From: an uncultured Sporosarcina sp.
GTDB taxonomy: Bacteria; Bacillota; Bacilli; Bacillales_A; Planococcaceae
Assembly: GCA_947644645.1 (NCBI GenBank)
Contig: CANSAF010000016.1
Location: 1 to 46,678 of the forward strand
Direction of reading: 5' to 3'
Length of the DNA: 46,678 nt
The stretch's first letter is position 1. Each line of letters begins with the position of its first letter. Position numbers and translations under genes: made by a program. This document shows, piece after piece, positions 35,963 through 45,502 of the stretch. Under the pieces are notes generated by a model. It ran no database searches. It worked only from the letters and a program-made list of their open reading frames with translations, and was not told the DNA's origin.

Positions 35963-37135
35963 ATGAGTAGCGATCTACTCGATGCGCTAACTGCTCTTGA
36001 AAAACAGAAAGGTATTTCAAGAGATGTGTTATTAGAAGCGATTGAAGCAGCACTTGTGACTGCATATAAAAGAAACTTTAACCAAGCACAAAATGTAAGG
36101 GTCGATATGAATGCTGATATCGGTTCCATGAAAGTATTGGCACGTAAAGACGTCGTTGAAGAAGTGGAAGATGAGCGTTTACAAATTTCAATCGAAGATG
36201 CACAACGCGTGAATCCAGCGTATGAAATTGGCGACATATTGGAAGAAGAAGTAACACCAAAAGATTTCGGACGTATTGCGGCACAAACTGCGAAACAAGT
36301 TGTAACACAGCGTGTACGTGAAGCAGAACGCGGTATGATTTACGATGAGTATGTTGATCGTGAAGAAGATATCGTCAACGGTATTGTAGAAAGAACGGAC
36401 CCAAGAAACTTATACGTTAGCCTTGGAAAAGTGGAAGCAGTTTTACCGTTAAGCGAGCAAATTCAAGCGGAAAACTATAAGCCGCATGATCGCATTAAAG
36501 TCTTTATTACAAAAGTAGAACGTACATCACGTGGACCACAAGTATTCGTTTCAAGAACACATCCTGGATTACTTCGTCGTCTATTTGAACTTGAAGTACC
36601 TGAAATTTACGAAGGAATCGTAGAAATTAAAACGATTGCACGTGAAGCGGGCGATCGCTCAAAAATTTCTGTACACACAACACATGAAGATGTCGATCCA
36701 ATTGGCTCATGTGTAGGGGCAAGAGGTGCACGTGTACAATCGATTTCGACAGAATTAAACGATGAGAAAATCGATATCGTTGAGTGGTCTGAAGATCCAG
36801 TCGTATTTGTAGCGAACGCTTTAAGTCCATCACAAGTATTAGATGTTCAAGTGAATGAAGAAGAACGTTCAACAGTTGTCGTTGTGCCGGATTATCAATT
36901 ATCACTAGCAATTGGTAAACGTGGACAAAACGCAAGACTGGCTGCAAAACTAACAGGTTGGAAAATCGATATTAAGAGTGAAGAAGATGCGCGTGAATTA
37001 GGCATTTATCCTCGTGAAGTTGAAACGGAAGCACCCGTTACAGAGGAAGTATCTTATTATGATGAAGATATTTACGAGTCGGATGAAGTAACAGAAGACG
37101 AGTCCTTCGACTTATACCGAGATGAAGAGCAATAA
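35963..37135 (+). CDS. nusA: Transcription termination/antitermination factor NusA
   Basis: NusA binds RNA polymerase and nascent RNA and affects pausing, intrinsic termination and antitermination. The 390 residues hold the N-terminal polymerase-binding domain (about 1-125), S1 (about 135-200), and KH1 with [18 protein letters not shown]2 contains [19 protein letters not shown]. An acidic Asp/Glu/Tyr tail follows that is longer than in B. subtilis (371 residues in total there). ATG 35963 lies 6 nt after AGGAGTG; GTG 35954 and ATG 35957 are less likely. The terminator-like hairpin in the leader of its own operon is a possible target. Confidence 0.98.
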   Translation: MSSDLLDALTALEKQKGISRDVLLEAIEAALVTAYKRNFNQAQNVRVDMNADIGSMKVLARKDVVEEVEDERLQISIEDAQRVNPAYEIGDILEEEVTPKDFGRIAAQTAKQVVTQRVREAERGMIYDEYVDREEDIVNGIVERTDPRNLYVSLGKVEAVLPLSEQIQAENYKPHDRIKVFITKVERTSRGPQVFVSRTHPGLLRRLFELEVPEIYEGIVEIKTIAREAGDRSKISVHTTHEDVDPIGSCVGARGARVQSISTELNDEKIDIVEWSEDPVVFVANALSPSQVLDVQVNEEERSTVVVVPDYQLSLAIGKRGQNARLAAKLTGWKIDIKSEEDARELGIYPREVETEAPVTEEVSYYDEDIYESDEVTEDESFDLYRDEEQ

Positions 37136-37154
37136 ATAGAAGGGAAGAACACAT

Positions 37155-37433
37155 ATGACGAAAATGAAAAAAGTACCTTTACGTAAATGTGCAGCGACTG
37201 GTGAAATGTACCCGAAAAAAGAAATGATTCGGATTGTCCGCTCAAAAGAAGGGGAAGTTTCCGTCGATCTTACGGGGAAGAAATCAGGCCGTGGGACGTA
37301 TGTGTCAAAAACCGAGGAAGCAATTGAGCTCGCTCGTCGAAATCGTTCAATTCAAAGTCAATTAAAAGCTGAAGTACCTGAAGAAATTTATGATGAACTT
37401 CTTCATGCGGTAAGACGGGAGTCTATTAAATGA
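37155..37433 (+). CDS. rnpM: RNase P modulator RnpM (YlxR family)
   Basis: YlxR proteins bind RNA; the B. subtilis member was renamed RnpM for its effect on RNase P. The 92-residue product shows the DUF448 motif RKCAATGEMYPKKEMIRIVR and GKKSGRGTYVS. It overlaps ylxQ by 4 nt (ATGA). The position between nusA and infB is diagnostic. Confidence 0.95.
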   Translation: MTKMKKVPLRKCAATGEMYPKKEMIRIVRSKEGEVSVDLTGKKSGRGTYVSKTEEAIELARRNRSIQSQLKAEVPEEIYDELLHAVRRESIK

Positions 37434-37750
37434 ATGTATCAGAAAAAGCTTTACAATTGCTTGGACTAGCGATGAGGGCGGGGAAAATTGTAACTGGAGA
37501 AGAATTAGCAGTCCGTGAAATTCAAGGAAGAAGAGCGCATCTCGTCATTTTATCTGAAGATGCATCTTCGAATACTGCTAAGAAAATTACAGATAAATGT
37601 AAGTTTTTTAACGTTGAGTGGCATGTTTTTTGCAGTCGAGAACAATTAGGGCATGCAATCGGAAAGGAAGCACGGGTCGTTTTAGCAATCACGGACGCAG
37701 GCTTTGCCAAAAAACTCTCCGAATATCTCAACGAATACAACCGGAGGTGA
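37430..37750 (+). CDS. ylxQ: L7Ae-family RNA-binding protein YlxQ
   Basis: This 106-residue L7Ae/L30e/S12e-fold protein probably binds kink-turn RNA in ribosome or RNase P context. Visible signals are [15 protein letters not shown], the [15 protein letters not shown] segment and a C-terminal [13 protein letters not shown]. It is coupled to rnpM by ATGA, and its 3' end contains the infB ribosome binding site. Confidence 0.94.
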   Translation: MNVSEKALQLLGLAMRAGKIVTGEELAVREIQGRRAHLVILSEDASSNTAKKITDKCKFFNVEWHVFCSREQLGHAIGKEARVVLAITDAGFAKKLSEYLNEYNRR

Positions 37751-37754
37751 TCGC

Positions 37755-39959
37755 ATGACAAAAGTGCGTGTACACGAATATGCGAGACGAGTGAAAAAAA
37801 CAAGTAAAGATGTTGTTGAGGAGCTCGAAAAACTAAATATCAAAGTAACGAATCATATGTCAACATTAGAAGACAAAGATATTGAGAAGTTGGATAAAGT
37901 ATATGGTGTGAAAAGTAAACCAAATACAGATAAAAAACCAGCATCTTCAAATCAAAAATCTTCTGGGCAACAAAAACGTCCAGCGGCTAAACAAGGAGAT
38001 AAACCACAAGCTACAGGTGGCAATCGTCCAGCAGGAAACCAACAAAGTCGCCCGGGACAAAACCGTGGACCAGGACAGTCAGGACCAGGTCGTCGCGGCG
38101 GACGTCCACCAGCAAGAGGGATTAACCAAGGGAGAAGACGATACCGTCCAACGAACCCGGAACCGAAAGTACAAAAAGAATTACCAGAAAAAATTACTTT
38201 TTATGAATCATTATCGGTTAGTGAATTAGGACAAAAGCTAGGCCGCGAACCATCAGAAATCATTAAAAAGTTATTAATGCTTGGTGTAATGGCTACAATA
38301 AACCAAGAGCTTGATAAAGATACAATCGAGTTAATTTGTGCGGATTACGGGGTAGAGGTTGAAGAAGAAATTCGCGTAGACGTAACAGACCTTGAAGTGT
38401 ACTTCGAAGAGACAGAAGGACTTGAAGAAGAACAACCATCACCTGAAAACATGGAAGAACGTCCACCAGTCATTACAATTATGGGGCATGTTGACCATGG
38501 TAAAACAACGCTTTTAGACTCGATTCGAAACACAAAAGTAACACAAGGTGAAGCAGGCGGAATTACACAACATATCGGTGCTTACCAAATCGAACATGAC
38601 GGCAAAAAGCTGACATTCCTCGATACACCGGGACACGCGGCGTTCACAACAATGCGTGCGCGCGGAGCGTCAGTAACAGATATTACGATTCTTGTTGTTG
38701 CGGCAGATGATGGTGTAATGCCACAAACTGTGGAAGCAATTAGCCACGCACAAGCAGCTGAAGTACCAATTATCGTTGCAGTGAACAAAATTGATAAGCC
38801 AACTGCTAATCCAGACCGTGTTATGCAAGAATTAACAGAGCATGGCCTCGTTTCAGAAGATTGGGGCGGAGATACAATTTTCGTACCAATTTCGGCATTA
38901 ACAGGCGACGGAATTGACACATTATTAGAGATGGTTCAACTTGTTTCTGAAGTTGCAGAACTAGAAGCAGATCCAACAATCCGTGCACGTGGAACAGTAA
39001 TTGAAGCAGAACTTGACCGCGGTCGTGGTTCAGTTGCAACTTTACTCGTACAAAACGGAACATTGAAAGTGGGAGACCCAATCGTTGTCGGTAACACATA
39101 CGGCCGTGTCCGTGCGATGATTAATGATGTTGGTCGCCGCGTTCAAGAAGCTGGACCGTCAACACCGGTTGAAATTACTGGACTAAGTGATGTGCCACAA
39201 GCTGGAGATCGTTTCGTTGTATTCGAAGACGAGAAAAAAGCGCGTCAAATTGGTGAGTCTCGTGCAGGCGATGCATTACAAGAACAACGTGATGTGAAAA
39301 ACCGTGTAACGCTTGATAACTTATTTGATCAAATGAAACAAGGTGAAATGAAAGAACTAAACTTAATCGTTAAAGCTGACGTTCAAGGAACAGTTGAAGC
39401 AATGGCAGCATCTTTAATGAAAATTGAAGTTGAAGGTGTTAACGTTAAGATTATTCATACAGGCGCGGGTGCGATCAATGAATCAGATATTTCACTTGCT
39501 GCAGCATCGAACGCAATTGTTATTGGATTCAACGTTCGTCCAGATGCAAACGCGCGTCGTGCAGCGGAAGAAGAAGGCGTTGATATCCGTCAACACCGCG
39601 TTATTTATAAAGTGATTGAAGAAATCGAATCTGCAATGAAAGGTTTACTAGATCCTGAATACGAGGAAAAAGTAATCGGTCAAGCAGAAGTACGCGAAAC
39701 ATTCCATGTATCGAAAATCGGTACGATTGCGGGAAGTTATGTAATGGAAGGTAAAATCACACGTGACTCAGGCGTTCGTGTCATTCGAGACAATATTGTT
39801 ATTTATGAAGGCGAATTAGAAGCATTAAAACGTTTCAAAGATGATGCAAAAGAAGTCGCTAAAGGTTATGAATGTGGAATCACAATCCAAAAATATAATG
39901 ACATTAAAGAAGGCGACATCATCGAAGCCTTCATTATGGAAGAAATTAAACGCGTATGA
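37755..39959 (+). CDS. infB: Translation initiation factor IF-2
   Basis: IF-2 brings fMet-tRNA to the 30S subunit and promotes subunit joining. From ATG 37755 it has 734 residues. The N-terminal IF2_N module ([20 protein letters not shown]) is followed by a Gly/Pro/Gln/Arg-rich disordered linker (about 60-135) and a second IF2_N domain. The GTPase domain has GHVDHGKTT at about 244, DTPGHAA and NKID, and the C-terminal domains complete the protein. GGAGGTG lies 5 nt before this ATG; the in-frame ATG at 37704 lies inside ylxQ. It overlaps ylxP by 4 nt. Confidence 0.98.
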   Translation: MTKVRVHEYARRVKKTSKDVVEELEKLNIKVTNHMSTLEDKDIEKLDKVYGVKSKPNTDKKPASSNQKSSGQQKRPAAKQGDKPQATGGNRPAGNQQSRPGQNRGPGQSGPGRRGGRPPARGINQGRRRYRPTNPEPKVQKELPEKITFYESLSVSELGQKLGREPSEIIKKLLMLGVMATINQELDKDTIELICADYGVEVEEEIRVDVTDLEVYFEETEGLEEEQPSPENMEERPPVITIMGHVDHGKTTLLDSIRNTKVTQGEAGGITQHIGAYQIEHDGKKLTFLDTPGHAAFTTMRARGASVTDITILVVAADDGVMPQTVEAISHAQAAEVPIIVAVNKIDKPTANPDRVMQELTEHGLVSEDWGGDTIFVPISALTGDGIDTLLEMVQLVSEVAELEADPTIRARGTVIEAELDRGRGSVATLLVQNGTLKVGDPIVVGNTYGRVRAMINDVGRRVQEAGPSTPVEITGLSDVPQAGDRFVVFEDEKKARQIGESRAGDALQEQRDVKNRVTLDNLFDQMKQGEMKELNLIVKADVQGTVEAMAASLMKIEVEGVNVKIIHTGAGAINESDISLAAASNAIVIGFNVRPDANARRAAEEEGVDIRQHRVIYKVIEEIESAMKGLLDPEYEEKVIGQAEVRETFHVSKIGTIAGSYVMEGKITRDSGVRVIRDNIVIYEGELEALKRFKDDAKEVAKGYECGITIQKYNDIKEGDIIEAFIMEEIKRV

Positions 39960-40234
39960 TTGTTCATGCGGAATGTTCGTTTTTTATTCCGATGGCCATG
40001 TCATTGAAAGAGAAGCGTTCCGTGTTGAAGCGGATGATTGACCGCACGAAAAATAGTTATAATGTGTCAATTGCTGAAATTGACCATCAAAACTTATGGC
40101 AGCGTACAACGATTGCCATCGTTGCGGTCGCATCTGCTAAAGAACCAGCTGAAAGAGAAATTAAACGGGCGATTCGCTTATTGGAATCCAATCCAGAGTG
40201 GGAAATGACCGAATACAACATTGATTATTACTAA
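39956..40234 (+). CDS. ylxP: DUF503 family protein YlxP
   Basis: YlxP is a 92-residue DUF503 protein of unknown exact role, conserved between infB and rbfA. The N-terminal [20 protein letters not shown] with [11 protein letters not shown] and the central [19 protein letters not shown] are the family core. The ATGA overlap with infB shows coupling. A link to ribosome assembly is suggested only by neighbours. Confidence 0.93.
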   Translation: MIVHAECSFFIPMAMSLKEKRSVLKRMIDRTKNSYNVSIAEIDHQNLWQRTTIAIVAVASAKEPAEREIKRAIRLLESNPEWEMTEYNIDYY

Positions 40235-40255
40235 TGTGAATCGGGGTGACAAACT

Positions 40256-40603
40256 ATGTCAAAACGTGTAAATCGCGTCGCAGAGCAAATGAAAAAAGAA
40301 CTTGGTGACATTATTATTCAAAAAGTAAAAGATCCGAGAATCGGCTTTGTAACCGTTACTGATGTTGAAGTTACAGGTGATTTACAAAACGCAACAATCT
40401 TCATTTCTGTTCTTGGAAAAGAATATGAAAAAGAAGAGACGTTAAAAGGGCTGAATAAAGCAAAAGGTTTTATTCGTTCAGAGGTAGGCAGACGAATTAG
40501 ACTGCGTAAAGTACCTGAAATTGAATTTGAATTCGATGAGTCCATTGAATACGGTAATAAAATTCAAACTTTACTTACACAAGTAAACCGAGAAGAAGAA
40601 TAG
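40256..40603 (+). CDS. rbfA: Ribosome-binding factor A
   Basis: RbfA is a KH-fold protein that helps mature the 5' end of 16S rRNA in the 30S subunit. The 115 residues have the family start [20 protein letters not shown], then [20 protein letters not shown], and [25 protein letters not shown] precedes the ATG. A terminator follows. Confidence 0.97.
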   Translation: MSKRVNRVAEQMKKELGDIIIQKVKDPRIGFVTVTDVEVTGDLQNATIFISVLGKEYEKEETLKGLNKAKGFIRSEVGRRIRLRKVPEIEFEFDESIEYGNKIQTLLTQVNREEE

Positions 40604-40611
40604 CACTTTAG

Positions 40612-40656
40612 AGGAAGTCGGCGTCCATATGGGGACTTTTCGACTTCCTTTTTTTG
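40612..40656 (+). terminator. Intrinsic terminator after rbfA
   Basis: AGGAAGTCG (40612-40620) pairs perfectly with CGACTTCCT (40641-40649), followed by a T-run. The 20-nt loop itself can form a small GTCC/GGAC hairpin. It lies 20 nt before truB and would reduce downstream expression. Confidence 0.8.
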
Positions 40657-40675
40657 ATGAAATGGAGGGATCTTG

Positions 40676-41587
40676 ATGCATGGAATTTTACCGCTTTGGA
40701 AAGAAAAAGGAATGACATCCCATGACTGTGTATTTAAATTAAGAAAGATTTTAGGAACAAAAAAAGTAGGACATACAGGAACTCTTGACCCAAGCGTAGA
40801 AGGTGTTTTACCGATTTGTGTGGGTCATGCGACGAGAATTGCAGAATATATTACAGATAGTGGTAAAGAGTATATTGCAGTCGTTTCGATTGGGGCATCG
40901 ACAGAAACAGAAGATGCGGATGGTGAAATTGTCGAGAGTGACGATACACATAAAAGCTTTAGCCGCGAAGACATTGAATCGGCATTGAAACAATTAACTA
41001 GAGAAATTACACAAATCCCACCGATGTATTCTGCCGTGAAAGTAAATGGCAAAAGATTATATGAATATGCACGAAAAGGCATTGAAGTGGAAAGACCCAC
41101 CCGTAAAGTAATGATTTATGAAATTGAACTATTAAGTGAAGAATTAACGTTTGAAGGATCTGACATTCAATTTAAAATTCGCGTCAAATGCGGAAAAGGC
41201 ACGTATATCCGTACACTTGCTGTTCAAATCGGTGAATTATTAGGCTATCCTGCACATATGGCTTCACTCGTGCGTACAATGTCAGGGTCATATGTACAAG
41301 AAGAATGCTTCACATTGGCAGAACTTGAAAGCGTAAAAAGTGAGGGCAATCTCCAAACATGTTTACGTCCAGTTGAAACTGCATTAAAGGAATTTCCATT
41401 TATTGAAGTGGATGAAGAAATATATGTTAAAATAAAAAATGGACAAGTTTTGCCCGCCCATTCGGAACTTGAAATAGCGTCAAAACTTGTATTTACTAAA
41501 AATGCCCGAGCATTAGCTGTTTATATTAAACATCCGACAAAAACGGGGCTAATGAAACCGGAAAAAATGTTTCCAATTGAGGAATGA
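40676..41587 (+). CDS. truB: tRNA pseudouridine-55 synthase TruB
   Basis: TruB makes pseudouridine 55 in the T-loop of tRNAs. The 303-residue protein has the catalytic Asp38 in GHTGTLDPSVEGVLPICVG, the YSAVKVNGKRLYEYARKG motif and KCGKGTYIRTLAVQIGELL. A PUA-like C-terminal region follows. ATG 40676 follows GGAGGGA by 5 nt; TTG 40673 is in frame but too close to it. Confidence 0.98.
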   Translation: MHGILPLWKEKGMTSHDCVFKLRKILGTKKVGHTGTLDPSVEGVLPICVGHATRIAEYITDSGKEYIAVVSIGASTETEDADGEIVESDDTHKSFSREDIESALKQLTREITQIPPMYSAVKVNGKRLYEYARKGIEVERPTRKVMIYEIELLSEELTFEGSDIQFKIRVKCGKGTYIRTLAVQIGELLGYPAHMASLVRTMSGSYVQEECFTLAELESVKSEGNLQTCLRPVETALKEFPFIEVDEEIYVKIKNGQVLPAHSELEIASKLVFTKNARALAVYIKHPTKTGLMKPEKMFPIEE

Positions 41588-41603
41588 ATGAGGAGGGACT
41601 CAC

Positions 41604-42539
41604 GTGAAAATTTATGAATTAAGCTATCCCGATCATGTTTTAAAAGATCATACCGAATCTTATGCCTTAGCAATTGGTTTTTTCGATGGCTTACATAAAG
41701 GACATCAAACCGTCATTCAAAACGCGGTGAAAGAAGCGAAACGATTAGGCGTTCAATCAGCCGTAATGACGTTTAATCCGCATCCATCTCATGTGCTTGG
41801 TGGCGGGAAAAATAAAGTGGGATATATTACACCCTTTAAAGAAAAAGTAGCCATTTTAGAAGCATTAGGGGTGGAAGCACTTTTTATCGTAGAATTTGAC
41901 AAAGCACTTGCTTCATTATCACCGGAACAATTTGTTGAAGTATTTATTAAACAATTAGGCGTGAAACATGTCACAGCAGGCTTTGATTATTCGTTTGGTG
42001 CGAAAGGTGCAGGCACGATGGAAGATATGGCTAATTTATCTAAAGGTGTTTACGAAACGACAGTCATTAAAAAAGTAACTGATGAAGAAGATAAAATTTC
42101 ATCGACACGAATTCGTCAACTGCTTGGTGAAGGTAAAATAGAAGAAGCTGCTCAGTTGCTCGGTCGAAACTTCCGCACAATTGGCACAGTCGTACACGGA
42201 GAGAAAAATGGACGGAAACTTGGTTTTCCAACGGCAAATGTGCAACCGCCAAAAGATTCTATTTTACCGTTAAACGGTGTGTATGCAGTTCGCTTTACAG
42301 TTCAAGGTGAAACATATAACGGCGTTTGTAATGTCGGTTTAAAGCCTACGTTTGATAAGAAATATGAGCAAGCAACTGTAGAAGTGCATATTCTTGATTT
42401 TGACGAAGATATTTACGGAGAAGAAGTAACAGTTGAATGGCTGTACTTTATCAGAGAAGAGAAGAAATTCGATTCATTTGATGCGTTAATTACACAAATT
42501 GGTCAAGATAAAGCGCAAGCAGAAAAGCTTTTAAGTTAA
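41604..42539 (+). CDS. ribF: Bifunctional riboflavin kinase/FAD synthetase (RibF/RibC)
   Basis: The enzyme makes FMN from riboflavin and then FAD. The 311 residues comprise an N-terminal FMN adenylyltransferase with AIGFFDGLHKGHQTVI (nucleotidyltransferase HxGH-like motif), FNPHP and SSTRIRQLL. The C-terminal kinase domain has GRKLGFPTANV and the NGVYAV segment. Translation starts at GTG 41604 after GAGGAGGGA. B. subtilis calls it ribC. No FMN riboswitch is seen upstream, as expected for this gene. Confidence 0.97.
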   Translation: MKIYELSYPDHVLKDHTESYALAIGFFDGLHKGHQTVIQNAVKEAKRLGVQSAVMTFNPHPSHVLGGGKNKVGYITPFKEKVAILEALGVEALFIVEFDKALASLSPEQFVEVFIKQLGVKHVTAGFDYSFGAKGAGTMEDMANLSKGVYETTVIKKVTDEEDKISSTRIRQLLGEGKIEEAAQLLGRNFRTIGTVVHGEKNGRKLGFPTANVQPPKDSILPLNGVYAVRFTVQGETYNGVCNVGLKPTFDKKYEQATVEVHILDFDEDIYGEEVTVEWLYFIREEKKFDSFDALITQIGQDKAQAEKLLS

Positions 42540-42543
42540 TTCC

Positions 42544-42572
42544 TTTACAATAAAAAAAGAGCATGTTATGAT
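42544..42572 (+). promoter_or_regulatory. Sigma-A promoter for rpsO
   Basis: TTTACA (42544-42549), 17 nt spacer, TATGAT (42567-42572), starting 5 nt after the ribF stop. The transcript would begin near 42579 with a leader of about 88 nt. Confidence 0.75.
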
Positions 42573-42577
42573 AAGTC

Positions 42578-42660
42578 TGTACTTCGGTATGAACCGTTTC
42601 TTGGCATATCGCATCACCAACGTATGCGAGGAGATTGGGGATATTTTGTATTAGGAGGTG
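42578..42660 (+). promoter_or_regulatory. Structured rpsO leader (candidate S15 autoregulatory site)
   Basis: GTAC (42579-42582) pairs with GTAT (42587-42590) around a TTCG tetraloop right at the predicted 5' end. TCGCAT (42609-42614) pairs with ATGCGA (42624-42629). S15 represses its own mRNA in several bacteria through different structures. Here binding by S15 is an inference from place and folding. Confidence 0.5.
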
Positions 42661-42666
42661 AAAAGG

Positions 42667-42936
42667 ATGGCTATTACACAAGAACGTAAACATGAGTTAA
42701 TTGAAGAATTCAGAACACATGAAAACGATACTGGATCTGCAGATATTCAGATCGCTATCCTTACTGAAGAGATTAACAACTTAAACCAACATTTATCTAC
42801 ACACAAAAAAGACCACCACTCACGTCGTGGACTTATGAAAATGGTTGGAACACGCCGTAAACTTCTTAAGTACTTACGTACGAATGAAATCGAGCGTTAC
42901 CGTGATCTTATCGCTAAACTCGGTTTACGCCGATAA
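42667..42936 (+). CDS. rpsO: 30S ribosomal protein S15
   Basis: S15 is a primary 16S rRNA binder that organises the central domain. From ATG 42667 it has exactly the usual 89 residues and the hallmark [20 protein letters not shown] followed by [27 protein letters not shown] ends 6 nt before this ATG. The in-frame GTG at 42658 overlaps the ribosome binding site and was rejected as start. Confidence 0.99.
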   Translation: MAITQERKHELIEEFRTHENDTGSADIQIAILTEEINNLNQHLSTHKKDHHSRRGLMKMVGTRRKLLKYLRTNEIERYRDLIAKLGLRR

Positions 42937-42950
42937 TAAGATGACTATTT

Positions 42951-42980
42951 AAAAAGCGGGCATTGCCCGCTTTTTATTTT
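42951..42980 (+). terminator. Intrinsic terminator after rpsO
   Basis: AAAAAGCGGGC (42951-42961) pairs perfectly with GCCCGCTTTTT (42965-42975) with an ATT loop, and ATTTTT follows. It is the strongest terminator in the window. Confidence 0.92.
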
Positions 42981-43024
42981 TCTATGTTCATTTATAAAAA
43001 ATAAGCTATTTCAATTACGAATAT

Positions 43025-43054
43025 TTAGCATCATATTGCCTTATTTGGTACACT
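43025..43054 (+). promoter_or_regulatory. Possible promoter for pnp
   Basis: TTAGCA (43025-43030), 18 nt spacer, TACACT (43049-43054) preceded by TGG as extended -10. The match is moderate. A separate pnp promoter is expected because rpsO ends in a strong terminator. Confidence 0.4.
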
Positions 43055-43068
43055 ACTAATAATACATA

Positions 43069-43281
43069 CAACAGATTTAACTTGATTCAGCAGAAGTCCT
43101 CTACTTCTATAAGTAGGGGATGAATGCCAAGTGTTGTCTTTAAAACAGGGGGAGTTCAAACTCCTTGCTGATTCAAGTTAAAGCCTCCGGCGGATGTCAG
43201 GGATTTTGAAGGGAAGCTAATTGAGCAAGCTCAATTCAAAATCCCGACTCAGATCACGCCGAGGCGTGATTTAATCTGTTG
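43069..43281. repeat. Composite multi-branched palindromic element in the pnp leader
   Basis: CAACAGATT (43069-43077) and AATCTGTTG (43273-43281) form perfect outer arms of a 213-nt element. The left half is bounded by AACTTGATTCAGC (from 43079) and GCTGATTCAAGTT (to 43179). It contains CCTCTACTT/AAGTAGGGG and GGAGTT/AACTCC hairpins. The right half has an 11-bp stem, 43200-43210 with 43235-43245, enclosing TTGAGC/GCTCAA, then ATCACGCC (43253-43260) with GGCGTGAT (43263-43270). The left part resembles IS200/IS605 ends. There is no transposase. Confidence 0.65.
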
Positions 43282-43303
43282 AGAAATGGAAAGGGGTTCA
43301 CTC

Positions 43304-45421
43304 ATGACAGAACAGAAAAAAGTTTACACGCTCGATTGGGCAGGTAGACAATTAGTTGTTGAAACAGGACAATTTGCAAAGCAAGCAAACGGAGCTGTTT
43401 TAGTACGTTACGGAGATACTTCTGTGCTTTCTACAGCTACAGCTTCAAAAGAGGCAAGAGGCTTAGATTTCTTCCCACTTACTGTAAACTACGAAGAACG
43501 TCTTTATGCAGCGGGAAAAATTCCTGGAGGCTTTATCAAGCGTGAAGGTCGTCCATCGGAAAAAGCAGTTTTAACGAGCCGTTTAATTGACCGCCCGATT
43601 CGTCCTTTATTCCCAGAAGGATTTAGAAATGATGTACAAGTTATTTCACTTGTGCTGTCAGTTGACAATGATAGCTCGCCGGAAATGGCAGCGATGATTG
43701 GTTCTTCATTGGCATTATCGGTGTCAGATATTCCGTTTGATGGACCGATTGCAGGTGTTCAAATTGGACGTATTGACGGTGAATTTATCGTTAACCCAAA
43801 TTTAGAACAACAAGAAAAAAGTGATTTAGACTTAATCGTTGCAGGGACAAAAGACGCGATTAACATGGTTGAAGCTGGCGCATCTGAAGTAGAAGAAGAT
43901 GTGATTTTAGAAGCGATTATGTTTGGTCATAACGAAATTATTCGTTTAGTTGAATTCCAAGAAATGATCGCAGCTGAAATTGGTAAAGAGAAGTCTGAAA
44001 TTCCTTTATTTGAATTAGATGAAGCATTAAAAGCTGAAATCGAAACAGCATACGGTGCAAAATTAACGGATGCGATTCAAACGAAAGAAAAGCATGAGCG
44101 TGAAGATGCAATTAACGCTGTCAAAGCTGAAGTTGTTGAAAAATACGAAGCCGCTGAAGCAGAAGAAGACGAATTAAAACAAGTAAAAGCAATTTTATCT
44201 GAACTTGTGAAAGCAGAAGTTCGTCGTCTAATCTCGGATGAGAAAATCCGTCCTGATGGGCGTAAACCAGATGAAATTCGTCCACTTGAGTCGCATGTGG
44301 GTCTTTTACAACGTACGCATGGTTCTGCGTTATTTACACGTGGACAAACGCAAACATTAAGTGTTTGTACATTAGGCGCACTTGGTGAAGTTCAAATTAT
44401 TGACGGTCTAGGTGATGAAGAATCGAAACGTTTCATGCATCACTATAACTTCCCGAACTTCAGTGTCGGTGAAACAGGCCCAATTCGTGCACCAGGTCGT
44501 CGTGAAATTGGTCACGGTGCATTAGGTGAGCGCGCTTTAGAAGCTGTGCTTCCTGATGAAGCAGACTTCCCGTACACAATGCGTCTTGTTGCCGAAGTGC
44601 TTGAGTCAAATGGTTCTTCATCACAAGCATCAATTTGTTCATCGACAATGGCACTGATGGATGCAGGGGTTCCATTAAAAGCACCAGTTGCTGGGATTGC
44701 GATGGGACTTGTGAAGCGCGAAGACAATTACTCCATTTTATCGGACATTCAAGGAATGGAAGATGCACTGGGCGATATGGACTTCAAAGTAGCTGGAACT
44801 GAAAAAGGAATTACAGCACTTCAAATGGATATTAAAATTGACGGATTATCACGTACAATTCTTGAAGAAGCTTTAACACAGGCGAAAATTGGTCGTTTGC
44901 ATATTTTAAACCATATGAACGAAGTCATTGGTAGACCACGTGAAGAGCTTTCAGAATACGCACCGAAAATTGTTAAAATCCAAATTAATCCAGACAAAAT
45001 CCGCGATGTCATCGGACCTGGTGGAAAAGTGATTAATAAAATTATCGAAGAAACAAATGTTAAAATTGATACAGAGCAAGATGGTACAATTTACATTTCA
45101 TCTTCAGATAGTGCGATGAATAAGAAAGCAAAAGAAATGATTGAAGATATCGTTCGTGAAGCGAAAGTAGGCGAATACTACTTAGCGAAAGTAAAACGTA
45201 TCGAAAAATTCGGTGCATTTTTAGAAATCTTCAACGGAAAAGATGGTTTACTCCATATTTCTCAAATTGCAGAAGAACGTACAAAAGCAGTAGAAGATGT
45301 CTTGAAACTTGGCGATGAATTACTCGTTAAAGTCATTGAAATTGACAATCAAGGCCGCGTAAACTTATCTCGAAAAGAAGTCATTCTTGAAGAGAAAAAA
45401 GCTGCTGAAGAAGGAAAATAA
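43304..45421 (+). CDS. pnp: Polyribonucleotide nucleotidyltransferase (PNPase)
   Basis: PNPase degrades RNA 3'-5' by phosphorolysis and can add tails. From ATG 43304 the length is 705 residues, equal to B. subtilis. Two RNase PH domains (about 1-230 and 310-545) flank the helical PNPase domain. The second contains [18 protein letters not shown], with the active-site [10 protein letters not shown] and [22 protein letters not shown] ([17 protein letters not shown]) and S1 ([20 protein letters not shown]) domains end the protein. ATG 43304 follows AAAGGGG; ATG 43286 lies before it. The long structured leader may matter for control. Confidence 0.98.
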   Translation: MTEQKKVYTLDWAGRQLVVETGQFAKQANGAVLVRYGDTSVLSTATASKEARGLDFFPLTVNYEERLYAAGKIPGGFIKREGRPSEKAVLTSRLIDRPIRPLFPEGFRNDVQVISLVLSVDNDSSPEMAAMIGSSLALSVSDIPFDGPIAGVQIGRIDGEFIVNPNLEQQEKSDLDLIVAGTKDAINMVEAGASEVEEDVILEAIMFGHNEIIRLVEFQEMIAAEIGKEKSEIPLFELDEALKAEIETAYGAKLTDAIQTKEKHEREDAINAVKAEVVEKYEAAEAEEDELKQVKAILSELVKAEVRRLISDEKIRPDGRKPDEIRPLESHVGLLQRTHGSALFTRGQTQTLSVCTLGALGEVQIIDGLGDEESKRFMHHYNFPNFSVGETGPIRAPGRREIGHGALGERALEAVLPDEADFPYTMRLVAEVLESNGSSSQASICSSTMALMDAGVPLKAPVAGIAMGLVKREDNYSILSDIQGMEDALGDMDFKVAGTEKGITALQMDIKIDGLSRTILEEALTQAKIGRLHILNHMNEVIGRPREELSEYAPKIVKIQINPDKIRDVIGPGGKVINKIIEETNVKIDTEQDGTIYISSSDSAMNKKAKEMIEDIVREAKVGEYYLAKVKRIEKFGAFLEIFNGKDGLLHISQIAEERTKAVEDVLKLGDELLVKVIEIDNQGRVNLSRKEVILEEKKAAEEGK

Positions 45422-45423
45422 TT

Positions 45424-45483
45424 GGAGCTATCCTAGAAAAGTTGACAATTTCACTTTCTAGGGAAGCTCCCTTTTTTATTTTT
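45424..45483 (+). terminator. Two-tier hairpin terminator after pnp
   Basis: Outer stem GGAGCT (45424-45429) with AGCTCC (45465-45470). Inner stem CCTAGAAA (45432-45439) with TTTCTAG plus G (45455-45462). A long T-rich tail (CTTTTTTATTTTT) follows. It belongs to the same design as the hairpins before pyrH, proS and polC. Confidence 0.8.
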
Positions 45484-45502
45484 AAATTAAGGGAGAAAAA
45501 AT

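Noticed and set aside
41588-41603. FMN riboswitch before ribF
   Set aside because: The gap to truB is only 16 nt and holds just the ribosome binding site.
43069-43281. Complete insertion sequence upstream of pnp
   Set aside because: No transposase reading frame and no space for one; only end-like palindromes are present.
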